Source: Scortum barcoo (Eukaryota; Chordata; Actinopteri; Centrarchiformes; Terapontidae). From it: a stretch of DNA of 64,000 bases. The notes under the pieces are model-generated. The model was not told the DNA's origin and searched no databases. It was given only the letters and a program-made list of their open reading frames with translations. The position numbers and the translations under genes are program-made. Location of the stretch: NCBI GenBank assembly GCA_023238725.1, contig CM041553.1, forward strand, positions 24,815,501 to 24,879,500, given 5' to 3'. The stretch's first letter is position 1. Every line of letters starts with the position of its first letter. Shown here in pieces: positions 25,515 to 35,974 of the stretch.

Positions 25515-28500
25515 CTGGACACAAACACACACTACATCAGCTCAACTACTGACAAATCTAAGGTGAACAGGGACTGACGGACTTTCTGTGTCTACGTGTG
25601 TCTCTCTCATATAAGGCATTGACTGCATGGTGGAGTCGAACTATTAAAACTCTGACCTGCAGAGGGACTGACTCCGTTGACAGTCCCCTGAACATCCGTC
25701 TCCTCTTCGGCATAACTCAGCAACAGAGAGCGCTGTTTACGAGTCAACTTCCTGCAGCAACAAGAGACAAGAAACACAATTTAAGAATGCAAACTGAAAG
25801 GCATTTTTGGTTTTCACATACAAAGAGGAGAAAGAAATATTTAAAAGTCAGTCTAAGTGAGTGTAATCTGATATAAAATATTTTTAAAATCTACAATGAA
25901 GAAAGTAGTTTTGATTTAAGCGCTAATAGTCTTCATTTTAGGGCTGGGGCGATTCGTTGACGACTGAATGAATGAATGTTTGAAGCCATCGCCATCATGG
26001 CGATGTCATCACAACAAACGCAATTCAGTGTGGCGTCGCTACAACACATTCGGTGTAACGCTGACGTTTGTATCTGTTATTAGGCGTGTTTATCGTGTGT
26101 TTATTCACCTGCACCTGGCAGCGCTTGGCAGCCGCTACTGCCGTGTGCGATGGCGGGGAACAGCGGACACAGTGTGTACAGTGACCGCCCCGCAAAAAAA
26201 AGGTGAAAATCCGCGAAGTAGAAACCATATGTTTATTATGGTTATTTTTATATATTTTAAGCCCTCATAAACATGTCGAACACAGTTATACAGTATAAAC
26301 CTTTATATTCTCTTAGATATTCTATAAGATTCGTTGAAATTATGTATGTAAACACACTGTTTATATACTACGCACAAATATACGTATCGTATATAATTGA
26401 GGAGTTTTAATTTAATACATAATACAGTTTTAAACACATTGTAATAATACATATTTTAACAAAAATAATTTTATATTTACTGTAATACTTATAGTAATGC
26501 ACTTTTCACGTTTTACTTTTACTTACCCAGTTATATTAGATATATTGTGATTATCTAATATAAAATGTGATAATGTACCATACAGTATACGTCATGTAAA
26601 AAATGTAACGGCAACAACATATTCGCTGAGCCAATCAGCACCCAGGATACATGACGCGTCAATATCCTCCGCAGAAATCAGCGAACCAGCGAAACATCCG
26701 TGATATATGTTTTCATATAAACATCCAGCGATATAGTGAAGCCGTGAAAATCAAAGTGCGATATAGCGAGGGATTACTGTACTTTGATCACGGCTTTTCT
26801 TCTCTGAAGTTTTAAGTATTGTTGAAACTTTTAGTAGTGAAGAAAATACTTGAATTAGGACCTACAGTATGTCGATAAATTAGTCGATAGATTAGTTGAG
26901 TCGACTAATCAAAAAAATAATCGTTAGATTAATCGATAAAAAAATAATCGTTAGGTGCAGCTACAGTTATAGTAGTCATTATTTTGCTATGGCAATAAGT
27001 CATTTACTACCATAATCTGTCGAAATAAGTAGAATTGCCATATTAATCCAGGGCACTTTGATATCACATTTATGTGGGTCTTACTTTGGCACTCTGATCT
27101 TGATATGAACGTAGTGGTCTCCATAGCTGTAGCTGTTCATCTTCCGAATGCCTTTGCCTTGCAGCCGGATCACCTGATCAGCCTGGCAACTGGGAGGGAT
27201 CTGAAAACACAGACGACTTTAAAACAGAGGACAGACAGCAGAAATGTTCTCTATTGAAACTCTGCGTAAGGAAGTATATTTGATTGCATTTACTTCTGCT
27301 TCACACCTCAGACAGTACTTTCATTCAGAAATATTAAGTTGTTATAGAAAAGGTCCCAGAATGACACCCAGTGTGTGATGTAGGCCTGATAAACTGAACC
27401 CCCGCTTACCTTTTGTTCAAAACTCTTTAAATAATCAAGAGAATTAAGGAGTGATGCTGCATATTTCGTTATGTGCAGCCTCCCTTCTTACTCACCACTA
27501 TACTGATGGTTTCATACAGGCCCTGTGCTGTGGCTGTGCCCCCCAGGATGGCCTGAGCTATAGAGATGAACACATCTGAGTGGATGTTCAGTCCGTTGCG
27601 CCTGAAGATCGGACTCCTCTGGACCTGCGCAGAGATATTCCAGATAAAGCATGTTACCCCAGTAGATTACTAAAATTCTATAAATGCTTCAAAAAAGAAA
27701 CTCAGACTCACCCTGAATGTTATGAGGATTTCTTTTTTCCCTACCAACATGCGCACTGTCTGACCATCGTCAATTCCTGTGAGAAAATGGCAAAAATGGC
27801 AAAGCAGACCTCGCTTAAAGTGAATGAATGAAAAATGAATCACTCCTCCACTCCATTTGTTTCCGCTTTTATCTGCCACTTGTAAGGCACCCGGGATGAG
27901 ACCTACCGGCAGGTACAGGCACAGTGACCGTCTGCCTCTTCTTGGTCTGGCCTGACCCTCGACACAGTGCGCAGGGCGTGATTATGATCGATCCCTTCCC
28001 ACCGCAGCGTCGGCAGGTGGAACGCATCATGAAAGGACCCGTGTTGATTGACTCCTGCAGGGGGTGACACAGACGTTAGTATGTACCGATTAGTGGTTAA
28101 GTGGTAGAGTGTGGCAAAATCTTGAGTGGTAAACCAACCAGGGGAAAAATTAAACAGTGAAGAGCTTGAAGATAACTCCACAAGATAAAGGATCCCTGCT
28201 AACTACCTGACCTTTTGATTTGAAACTCACCATGCCGGTGCCGTTGCAATAGTGACACTGAGACACCTTGGTGCCCGGCTCGCTGCCACTTCCATCACAC
28301 CTCGGGCAGTTGTCTTCCATGTTCACGCTCAGCTCCTTATTCGCACCTTTTGCTGCCTCTGAAAATGTAAGCTCCATCACAAACTGTGGAAAGAAAGAGG
28401 AAACAGAGTCTTTCATTAAAAATTAAAACACTGACAGTCCCACCTGAATGATTTGTTACATTCAATGCATGCATGTTTACTTACTACACTTAAATAATGA

Positions 28501-31500
28501 TATGAAAAGGTGATGTTTTAATGTTAAATGTCAAAATATCTTGATGCTACGGCGAGTTCTGACCTCGGGCCTTTGTTCAAAAATGTTGTGGATGTCTGTG
28601 AAGCCCCTTCCTCCAGTAAACTCTCCGAAGATCTTCCTGAAGAGCTCCTCGGGGTCTATGTTGCTTCCCCCGGCCCTGTAGTACTGCTGCTGGCTGGCCC
28701 CAGCGCGGTTTGGGGTCGAAGCCCGCCGCTCCATATGTGTCATACTGCTTCCTCTTCACCTCGTCGCTCAGCACCTTTGGAGTTACATTTTCGGTTTACT
28801 AAGCAGGTTTGAACCACATAATTCAATGACTACTAATCATAAACGACTAATTCTCCTGCACTTTAACATAACTGAGGAGGGAACTAAGTTATAAGTTTAA
28901 TTATTTTAACAGTTGTATATAACTGGTTGGTACCTCATAGGCTTCAGCTAACTTGGCAAACTTCTCTTTGGCCTCTGGGTCATCTGGGTTGGTGTCTGGG
29001 TGGTACTTCTTTGCCAACTGGAGAGGGACAAAAAGTAGGAATAAAGAAAAGGGCAAAAAATGAGAAAGCATCAAATTTAAACCTCTTTCTAAAAAGATAT
29101 CAAACAAATTTAAATTATCCACATTATTGGCATTTATACTTCAAAACTATGTATAGATTTTCACAACAGTGTGACCCAGCAAAGTGTCTCTCTGACCTGG
29201 TAGTAAGCCTTCTTGATATCCTTCTGCGTGGCAGTTCGGGAGATGCCCAAGACTCCATAGAAGTCCTCCTTGTTTGCCAAAATGCAGCTGGTGTGGAACG
29301 AGTGGCAGGAAATCCCGTGGGGACATCTTTTGTCTGCAGAGAAAAGGATCCAAAGAGGACAGTTTGCTGACGAATGTTAATGAGATATCTGCAATATTTC
29401 ATAATACGGAGGAGCCTTTTTTTAGTGCACAGAGCAATAAATATAAAGAAGCAAGCTGTTACTCATGGAAGTAAATCATCAACAAAGTCCAAAATCATTG
29501 CATCTAGGCCCTGGGCTCATAATTTATGGGACGCCTTTAACGTATCAGTCAGAAATATGAAACTACAGTTAGTGTTAGTTTCTGAATGTACTATTAATGA
29601 ATGTAGATAATCAACATAACACTCTAAAACAATGCTTTTGCACCAGTCCACCACCCTGTATAACCAGTAAAACACTGCTGAAGTGTTTTCACAGCACATT
29701 ACGTTGAATTCATAACATCAATTTGATTAGACAGTTTTGCAAATAAAACCTCAAACTGCAAAACACAAATGAAATAGTTCAACAATAAGTACAATAAAGC
29801 TGTTAAATATAAAGGAGGAGCAACATTTCATTGTTCGAAAACCACATAAATTCAAGAACACCGATGAGAATCATGCTTATGATGACTATATACTCGATTT
29901 TGCATATATGTCATGTTATGCAGCTTGACTTATTCAATGTGAAACACAATACACAGTACATCCAAACTTTAGTACTGTAGAATACAGTGCCATGAATATG
30001 TATTTTTGTATAATATGTATAATATGTATATTTGTATTTCTGTGTTTTTTGCATATTTATCACTCACACGGAGGTTTCAGATCATCAAACCAATTTTAAT
30101 ATCACACAGAGACAACCCAAGGAAATACAAAATGTAGTTTTTAAATGTTGATTCCATGTATTAAGGCACAAAAAAAATCAAAACGTATCTGGCCCTATGT
30201 GAAAAAGTAATTGCCCGCCTTGCTAAAACTCAAAGTAACTGTGATTAACAACAGTTTTTGGGAAAGCTGAGTTCAATTCTACAAGCCACACCCAAACCTG
30301 ATTGCCACCACCTGGGTTCAAATCAAGAAATCACTTAAATTGGATCTGTTAGACAAAGTGAAGTAGGCTACAAGATCTCAAGAACATGCCACGATCCAAA
30401 GAAATTCCAGAAGAATTAAGAAAAAAAGTAATCGAGATCCATCAGTCTGGAAAAGGCTACAAAGCCATTTCCAAGGCTGTGGGGATCCAGCGAACCACTG
30501 TCAGAGCCATTATCCACAAATGGAGAAAGCTGGGAACAGTGGCAAACCTTCCCAGGAGTGGTCGACCACCTAAAATTACTCCAAGAGTGCGACGGCGGCT
30601 AATCCAGGAGGTTACAAAAGACCCTCAAAAAACATCAAAGGAACTGCAGGCCTCGCTGGCCTCAGTTAAGGTCAGTGTGCATGACTCCACCATAAGAAAG
30701 GTACTGGCCAAAGGTGGCATCCATGGCAGAGTACCCAGGCGAAAACCACTGCTGTCAAAAAAGAACACAAAGGACCGTCTCACATTTGCCAAAAGGTATC
30801 TCTATTATCCTCAAGACTTTTGGAGAAACATTTTGTGGACTGATGAGTCAAAAATTGACCTTTTTGGAAGATGCACAGCCCGCTACATCTGGCGCAAAAA
30901 TGGCACAGCATTTGACAAAAAGAACATTATGCCCACAGTAAAGCATGGTGGTGGCAGTGTGATGGTCTGGGGTTTGCTTTGCTGCCTCAGGACCAGGACA
31001 ACTTACTGTGATTGATGGCATAATGAATTCTGGTGTTTACCAGAAAATTCTGAAGGACAATGTCAGGCCATCAGTTCGTGCCCTCAAGCTCAAGCGCTCT
31101 TGGATCATGCAGCAGGACAACGATCCAAAGCACACCAGCAAGTCCACCTCTGAATGGCTCAAGAAAAACAAAATGAAGGTTTTTGGAGTGGCCAAGTCAA
31201 AGTCCAGATTTAAATCCAATTGAAATGCTGTGGTCTGACCTTAAGCGCGCGGTTCATGCAAGACGACCCTCCAATATGGCTGACTTGAAAAGATTTTGCA
31301 AAGAGGAGTGGGCCAAAATCCCTCCACAGCGTTGTGAAAGACTCATCACAAATTATCGCAAACGTTTGATTTCAGTTATCGCTGCCAAAGGTGGCCCAAC
31401 TCCCTATTAGGTTCAGGGGGCAATTACTTTTTCACATAGTGTTAGATAAGTTTTGTTTTTTTTTTTGTGCCTTAATAAATGGAATCAACATTTCAAAACT

Positions 31501-32232
31501 GCATTTTGTATTTCCTTGGGTTGTCTCTGTGTGATACTAAAATTGGTTTGATGATCTGAAACCTCTGTGAGTGATAAATATGCAAAAAACACAGAAATCA
31601 GGAAGGGGGCAAATACATATTCATGGCACTGTATATTCAGCTTATTGTCCCTGCAGTAAAAACAACACAAAAAACAACATGATGCTGAAACAAAGGTGCT
31701 GTGGGTTCATACCAAAGACTGCATGATAAGTATATAAATGTATATAGATATTGTTTGTATATCTATAGATCTTTTTATATAGCCTGTGGTACATACTGTC
31801 ACTGATGTAATCATGCAACAGAGAGCAGTTACATCACATGCTGAGCAGCCCTGCAGGAATCATATAACAATAATAATAATAATCATGTCATCAAACTGCG
31901 ACTCTGCACATCACAAAGTCTGGACGGCGACATGCACAGAGACATGTTGTTGTTGAGAGAGCAGACAGATGAGAGCAGATATAGATCACAAACTCTCTGC
32001 ATGTTGTGCTAACAGTTAGCCTCTCACCTGCCGGTCCTCTCAATGTCACCGCTCCTCCGGCCGTGCAGGAGCCGCGGAGGACCGCTGACCCTCCCCGGAG
32101 CCCCCGCAGCGTCGTCGCCGAGCAAACCCCCGCATGTCTCGGGTAAACGTTCAGGAAAGCTGCGCTGCGGTGACGAGGAGAGACTGATGCTGTTAGCCAG
32201 CGTGCTGCCAGCCGGCCAGCGGAGGACGCCAT
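25393..32232 (-). CDS. dnaja3: dnaja3 (Tid1), mitochondrial DnaJ/Hsp40 co-chaperone; 11 exons, one +1 frameshift in exon 4
   Basis: The product stimulates mitochondrial Hsp70 ATPase and client folding in the matrix (family knowledge). Exons, from the 5' end: 32232-32028, 29333-29197, 29017-28934, 28774-28564, 28383-28231, 28054-27907, 27776-27712, 27624-27496, 27200-27085, 25751-25657, 25514-25393. All introns are GT-AG and phases match. Total is 1465 nt, or 487 codons after discounting one extra base, versus 480 residues in human DNAJA3. The N-terminus is Arg/Ser/Ala-rich with no acidic residues, fitting a matrix-targeting peptide. The J domain (about 91-157) has HPD at 120-122. Four CxxCxGxG zinc motifs start at Cys238, 255, 277 and 291. 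The C-terminus ends GGFFSKLKKLFS, like human. The start has a good Kozak context (A at -3, G at +4). The extra A in exon 4 would truncate the protein if real. Teleosts can have two dnaja3 paralogues; which one this is cannot be told here. Confidence 0.97.
25657..25751 (-). CDS. dnaja3: dnaja3 exon 10
   Basis: 95 nt, phase 2 to phase 1. It encodes KLTRKQRSLLLSYAEEETDV and GTVNGVS, closely matching human RLTSRQQSLILSYAEDETDV. Confidence 0.94.
25939..26966. mobile_element. hAT-like non-autonomous element remnant in dnaja3 intron 9
   Basis: The left end (tagggctggggcgattcg) and the right end (cgttaggtgcagctaca) are diverged inverse copies. The right side carries repeated ATTAGTCGAT/AATAATCGTTAG motifs typical of a very common hAT-type fish repeat. 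There is no transposase frame. A second element (26,179-26,779) interrupts it. Target-site duplication not resolved. Confidence 0.5.
26179..26779. mobile_element. Tigger-like (TcMar) non-autonomous element nested in the hAT-like repeat
   Basis: The ends are cagtgaccgccccgc on the left and gcgagggattactg on the right, flanked by TA on both sides (26,177-26,178 and 26,780-26,781), as expected for a Tc1/mariner-superfamily TA target. Interior motifs such as gtgaaaatccgcgaagtaga and gatatagcgagggattactg are characteristic of Tigger/pogo-derived repeats in fish. The ~600-bp interior has no transposase. Confidence 0.7.
27085..27200 (-). CDS. dnaja3: dnaja3 exon 9
   Basis: 116 nt, phase 0 to phase 2, acceptor ttttcag|atc, donor ccaaa|gtaaga. 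It encodes IPPSCQADQVIRLQGKGIRK and SYGDHYVHIKIRVPK, matching the human IPPGTQTDQKIRMGGKGIPR region. Confidence 0.95.
27496..27624 (-). CDS. dnaja3: dnaja3 exon 8
   Basis: 129 nt, 43 codons, phase 0. It encodes VQRSPIFRRNGLNIHSDVFI followed by SIAQAILGGTATAQGLYETI, part of the C-terminal client-binding domain. Confidence 0.96.
27712..27776 (-). CDS. dnaja3: dnaja3 exon 7
   Basis: 65 nt, phase 1 to phase 0. It encodes GIDDGQTVRMLVGKKEILIT then FR, matching the conserved GVEDGQTVRMPVGKREIFIT stretch of the human protein. Confidence 0.95.
27907..28054 (-). CDS. dnaja3: dnaja3 exon 6 (third and fourth zinc motifs)
   Basis: 148 nt, starts in phase 0 and ends in phase 1 (gccg|gtaggt). It encodes STCRRCGGKGSIIITPCALC then RGSG, completing the four-repeat zinc-binding domain. 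Confidence 0.96.
28231..28383 (-). CDS. dnaja3: dnaja3 exon 5 (client domain and first two zinc motifs)
   Basis: 153 nt, 51 codons, phase 0 both ends, acceptor ccacag|ttt, donor atg|gtgagt. It encodes VMELTFSEAAKGANKEL, then CPRCDGSG and CHYCNGTG, both of the CxxCxGxG type. Confidence 0.96.
28564..28774 (-). CDS. dnaja3: dnaja3 exon 4 (end of J domain and G/F linker), carrying +1 frameshift
   Basis: 211 nt between two phase-0 introns, so one base too many. The first 21 codons read VLSDEVKRKQYDTYGAAGFD then P in one frame. The remainder reads SQQQYYRAGGSNIDPEELFR and KIFGEFTGG in the next frame. The switch is at the AAA run (plus-strand TTT at 28,709-28,711), where two A's would keep the expected reading. 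As given, the message would run out of frame after about residue 163. Confidence 0.93.
28934..29017 (-). CDS. dnaja3: dnaja3 exon 3 (HPD motif)
   Basis: 84 nt, 28 codons, phase 0 at both ends. It encodes LAKKYHPDTNPDDPEAKEKF and on to AEAYE, including the HPD tripeptide needed to trigger Hsp70 ATP hydrolysis. Confidence 0.96.
29197..29333 (-). CDS. dnaja3: dnaja3 exon 2 (start of J domain)
   Basis: 137 nt, acceptor ctgcag|ac, ends in phase 0 at cag|gtcaga. It encodes the FHTS segment and KEDFYGVLGISRTATQKDIK, helices I and II of the J domain. Confidence 0.95.
29985..31631 (+). mobile_element. Full-length Tc1-like transposon in dnaja3 intron 1
   Basis: A 1,647-bp element starts cagtgccatgaatatgtatt and ends in its inverse (aatacatattcatggcactg). 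It is bracketed by the TA target duplication at 29,983-29,984 and 31,632-31,633. The terminal inverted repeats exceed 200 bp and have the IR/DR layout: an outer repeat at each tip and an inner repeat (ctatgtgaaaaagtaattgc at 30,195; inverse at 31,421). The left tip carries an AT-rich expansion at about 30,004-30,035 that is missing on the right, which damages the outer direct repeat. The transposase lies at 30,386-31,410 and is frameshifted. It sits antisense to dnaja3. Confidence 0.95.
30386..31410 (+). pseudogene. Tc1-type DDE transposase, two frameshifts
   Basis: The product would bind the terminal repeats and cut and paste the element at TA sites. The frame opens MPRSKEIPEELRKKVIEIHQ with paired helix-turn-helix domains (GYKAISKAVGIQRTTVRAII; then the GRP-containing linker) and a basic stretch. 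The catalytic triad is visible in three frames: the first Asp in WTDESK, the second Asp in NDPKHT, and the Glu in PDLNPIEMLW, which is a DD34E arrangement. The frame shifts by one extra T in the run at 30,973-30,975 and again by one extra T in the run at 31,180-31,184. The stop TAG is at 31,408-31,410. The protein is therefore non-functional as given. There are few other lesions, suggesting a fairly recent copy. Confidence 0.93.
32028..32232 (-). CDS. dnaja3: dnaja3 exon 1 (mitochondrial targeting region)
   Basis: 205 nt. It encodes the Arg-rich presequence beginning MASSAGRLAARWLTASVSPR and ends in phase 1 at a gcag|gtgaga donor. It is GC-rich relative to the rest of the gene, as expected next to a promoter. 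Confidence 0.93.
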
Positions 32233-32272
32233 TTTTACGTCACTACCGGTGTCAGAGGGGTCGGCGGGAGTC

Positions 32273-32284
32273 TGCGCATGCGCG
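32273..32284. promoter_or_regulatory. NRF1 consensus site in the dnaja3 promoter
   Basis: TGCGCATGCGCG matches the NRF1 consensus YGCGCAYGCGCR exactly. It lies about 40 bp upstream of the dnaja3 ATG within a GC-rich stretch. NRF1 is an established activator of nuclear genes for mitochondrial proteins, so the site suits this gene. A TGACGTAA CRE/ATF-like motif (32,235-32,242, minus strand) lies a few bases before the ATG and would be in the 5' UTR. Confidence 0.75.
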
Positions 32285-32304
32285 GGTTGTAAAGTTTGGT
32301 GAAA

Positions 32305-32830
32305 GTCAATGATGTAATATTACAATGCTTTACATAGTACATTTATTAAAATACTGTAAATTTAAAGGTACTTTACTCAGATATTTCCATGTTATTCTAC
32401 TTTACACAGTGGTAACGCTACTCTTATATTTTAAATAGTGCCATTTTTTTGCCACAGCATAAAATACTTTAAGATAAAATAAGATAAAATAAACTTTATT
32501 AATTCCACATTGGGGAAAGTGTTAAAGCAGCTCAATTGTAAGAAACATATGAAAAGAAGTGCATAAAGCGCTATAAACAATACAAGAATGACATAAATGC
32601 ACTATATTACATAAATAAGCTATACACATCCACCATATATACATTTTGTTTTTACAATATTATAAGTAAAAGTTCTGCAGTCAGTTCCTATAAATTAAAG
32701 CTGAAAATTACTAGCATCAAAATTTACTTTAAAAAAGAGTAAAAGTTGTCATTAAACAGAATTTCATAGTACTGTATCTATAACATTGGATAATGGATGA
32801 TGCATGGATGATTGGATGATGCATTATTGA
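32305..32830 (-). repeat. Copy of a fish MITE, interrupted by a LINE tail
   Basis: Stretches such as aaaggtactttactcagata and ataagtaaaagttctgcagt match the repeat at about 51,805-52,525 in reverse orientation. A LINE 3' tail (32,465-32,660) sits in its middle. More of the same family (acttttgatactttaagtac) is visible near 33,284. Confidence 0.5.
32465..32660 (-). mobile_element. Antisense L2-like LINE 3' end
   Basis: The reverse complement reads ...ctttccccaatgtggaatta then ataaagtttatt and TTTTATC repeats, the typical fish L2-clade tail. It shares the tttcccc-tggga-taataaa core with the SINE at 465-763. Only the tail is present, as expected for a 5'-truncated insertion. Confidence 0.6.
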
Positions 32831-33082
32831 CTTCAACCCACATGTTACATTAACACACATCTTTCTACATTAACTCGCATCTCTCAAAGGGTATCTTTGC
32901 ACACTTCATTCTTTAAATTTAATACTGTGCACTTTTTGCATTCCTGCACAATCTGTACAGTTCTTTCATTTAAATGACAGTCATATTCCACGTGTTGTCT
33001 TTATCTTTGTTTTACATTTTTCATATCTGAGATTTCCTACTAGGAGTCCTATGAGAGTTTAAATTCCCAGACTCCCTACCAG

Positions 33083-33165
33083 TCATTCAGAACTGAAAAA
33101 GCCTCTCTGATGAGAGATGAAACGTCTTCAAAAACTTCGAGCAAGTCTAGCTGACTTTCTTCAAA
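33083..33165. repeat. Probable retroelement end fragment
   Basis: It contains tgatgagagatgaaacgtct followed by caaaaacttcgagcaagtct, a recurrent fish repeat motif. Recognised from memory only; family not assigned. Confidence 0.3.
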
Positions 33166-34270
33166 CTCTTAGGAATAAAGTAGGATGTGTTATCATTTAT
33201 TTTTAACAACCTTAAAATCCTGCTTATAGGCTACTTTAATATGGTAAAAAAAAAAATCAATAACATGGTTAGTTCTGTGTCTTACTTTTGATACTTTAAG
33301 TACATTTTTTTATAAAACTTATGTACAAGCAGGCTGGGTATAACCATAACCCCAGTAGAAGTGTACAGCAAATATTAAGTGGATGTAGATAACTTCCATT
33401 GACAAAATTAAAAGACAGAAGAAGATTACACATATTTTACTCTTGAGAGCACAATAAAAATCTCTTTGGCACCTCTATATTGAGGTTAAAAGTTATTCAG
33501 AAGGTCATAATATAGTACCTGATATTTTGTCTTTTCAAGGATATGGAAATAGATTTAAGTCAGTTGCGCTTTGAGAACAACTTTGATTTCATTCATCTTT
33601 GTGAAATGTGTTTTGAGAATCCTTTTGAAAAAAACTTCATTAGATTTAACAGACTGAAATACAGTTGAACTGCTGCCACTTAATTAGATTTTTAAAGACC
33701 CTCATTGCTGCACAATAGAGACTGTAGATGGCGTCACAGAGCTGTGAATGACAGTCACTGCAGTTTATAGTCTCCAGGCACAACAGCAGTCAGACTCTAA
33801 TCTCACCATCTGAAATGTGATAGGACATTGAGTTTTGTGTCCCAGTGTGAGGGGTCAGAGGTCAGTGAAAGAATGGTGGTGCAAGAACAATGTTCCTCTG
33901 CATCGGTCGGGTGTCAAGAGCGGGTCATGTTTTTATGTTTATAAACTGAACAGACAATAAGTAACAAAGAGATCAAGACCAATCAAATCACTAAAATAAA
34001 AGTGTTTAATTCATGCAACACATCAACAGCTAAAAGAAAGAGGATAAGAGTAGCCCCATTGAATCAGAGCTATAACATACATTTCTAAAAGTTATGAATT
34101 CATAAAATACCAGAAACACATAACTTCACATTAACTAAATAACGCTGTTCGCTGATATAACAGAAGGACAGTGTGAGACACAGAAGCTGAGCAAAAAGAT
34201 TTTCATGTCAGTGTGATGAAAGAGAAGCTCACTCTCCCTTTTGGCTTCCCCTCCTTCTTCCCCACTCTCA

Positions 34271-34273
<3 letters not shown>

Positions 34274-34307
<34 letters not shown>
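34274..34307. repeat. (TC)17 microsatellite
   Basis: Perfect 34-bp TC run. Confidence 0.95.
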
Positions 34308-34310
<3 letters not shown>

Positions 34311-35974
34311 CCCCGCCGTCTCCAAGGCGACCTTCAAAACAGCATCCCGGCTGTGTGTGTCTGTGTGGAATGTATGACCAGAGGAAGGCTGACATTCGCC
34401 ACTCAGAAATGTAAATATCACTCTGAGCAAGGATTCCTTTTCGCAATAAAGATGCATCAGCACAGACTGGTTGATATTCAGATGTGCAAGCATGTGTGTG
34501 CATGTGAATGTTGACAGGCCAAACATACTAAATGATGGGTTCGTGTTCACACGTTTGCAATGTTTGACTCATGTCATGCGACTGAATTGCTTGAGCCATC
34601 GCTTCTTATCCTCTGGTCATTCTTTGCTTTTTAATCTCTTCGGCTATGGAGATGGAGGGTGTGAGGTCAAGTCATCAGATCAGTGGGAGGTGGGGCGGGG
34701 ATGTCAATCTTCAGCCAGCTACTTATGCTCTTGCCCATGCACCGCCACACACACACACACACACCAGCCTAGCGTGTTGTCATAAAGTGCTGGGTTCAAA
34801 GAATCAGGGCTCACTGCGAGCCTGCGGTTGTAATTAGTTTGTTGGGGGTTATGAATGATGTTGTATGGAGCTCCATATATCAGCCTCACTGTTAGACACC
34901 GACACGGCTACTTCAAAGAAACATACAGTATTTGGTATTTTAACTTGAAATGGCTCATCAGTTTTGGAGTCAATCAGCCACAGCCATCCATTGTCTGCCA
35001 TCTGCTGCAGGATCTCAGAGAAAAAGAAACTCCATCTATAAAGAAGCCCTTCCTTTTTCCTACTTGTTGTTTCGACTGGAGATGTGGGGATCATGAGATT
35101 GCACACCCTCCCCTCCCCACCACCATCCTCTCCCTCACGGCCACTGACATTTTCGTGTCACAAATACACAGCAGAGAAAAAAAAACACATGACGGGATTT
35201 TCACACACCGGATCGTGACGTCACGGCGGGAAGAGACTGAACATCAGACATTCATCTCTCAGAAACACACAGCTGCTGATGTCGCTGGAGGGCAGATCGA
35301 CAGTGTATCAGCGGGAAGAGTCAAACCATGTCCAGCGAGACACTCCACACTCCCCTCTGTTATGGAGATGATGCGGCTGTTGTGGTTACCGACCGTGCTA
35401 CTGTATTACTGACTCTCTCAGTACATACTCTCACTCTCAGTGTTTGTGTGCACGACTCCTCCCCTACAGCCAATATGCCGCATCTACTTGAGCGCTTATG
35501 GTACTAAACATGGCCTCTACCAAAAGAAATGGTGCATTTAACAGACTATGTGCTTGGTATTTTAGTGATATGAAAATGTAATCAGAGCTTTTCATGTTAA
35601 AGAAAGAAAACATATAGTTTGTCAACTTTCAAATCTCTGTGACTTCCTTTATGGTTTTGTTCCAGTCAGTGCTGCACCACGTTGTTCAGATTATTTCACA
35701 ATCCTTCATTTGTCTCCTCATCTTTCTTCCCTTTGTGCACTCCGTCCTTTCTTCTCGTTAATACTTTTTTCAGTGTAACATTCAGTGTTTTACTTCATCA
35801 CCATGCTCTGCAGTTCTTTCTCCACTTCATTTTTTTTTCTCCTCCAGCATTCAGAAGCAACTACGAGAACATTTTTTAAAAACCATTATTAAATGGTTTT
35901 CTGGTGATGTTGGGACAGTGCAACAAGCAGCAACAACACCACACTGATATACTATCTCCTAATAAAGTTGATAT

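Noticed and set aside
28150..29402. Open frames on the plus strand and in other minus frames across dnaja3
   Set aside because: They are shadows of dnaja3 exons 2-5 and their flanking intron sequence.
34855..35412. 185-codon open frame on the plus strand
   Set aside because: Longest frame outside transposon and genes, but no recognisable domain or gene-like composition, and no supporting splice sites; chance is likely.
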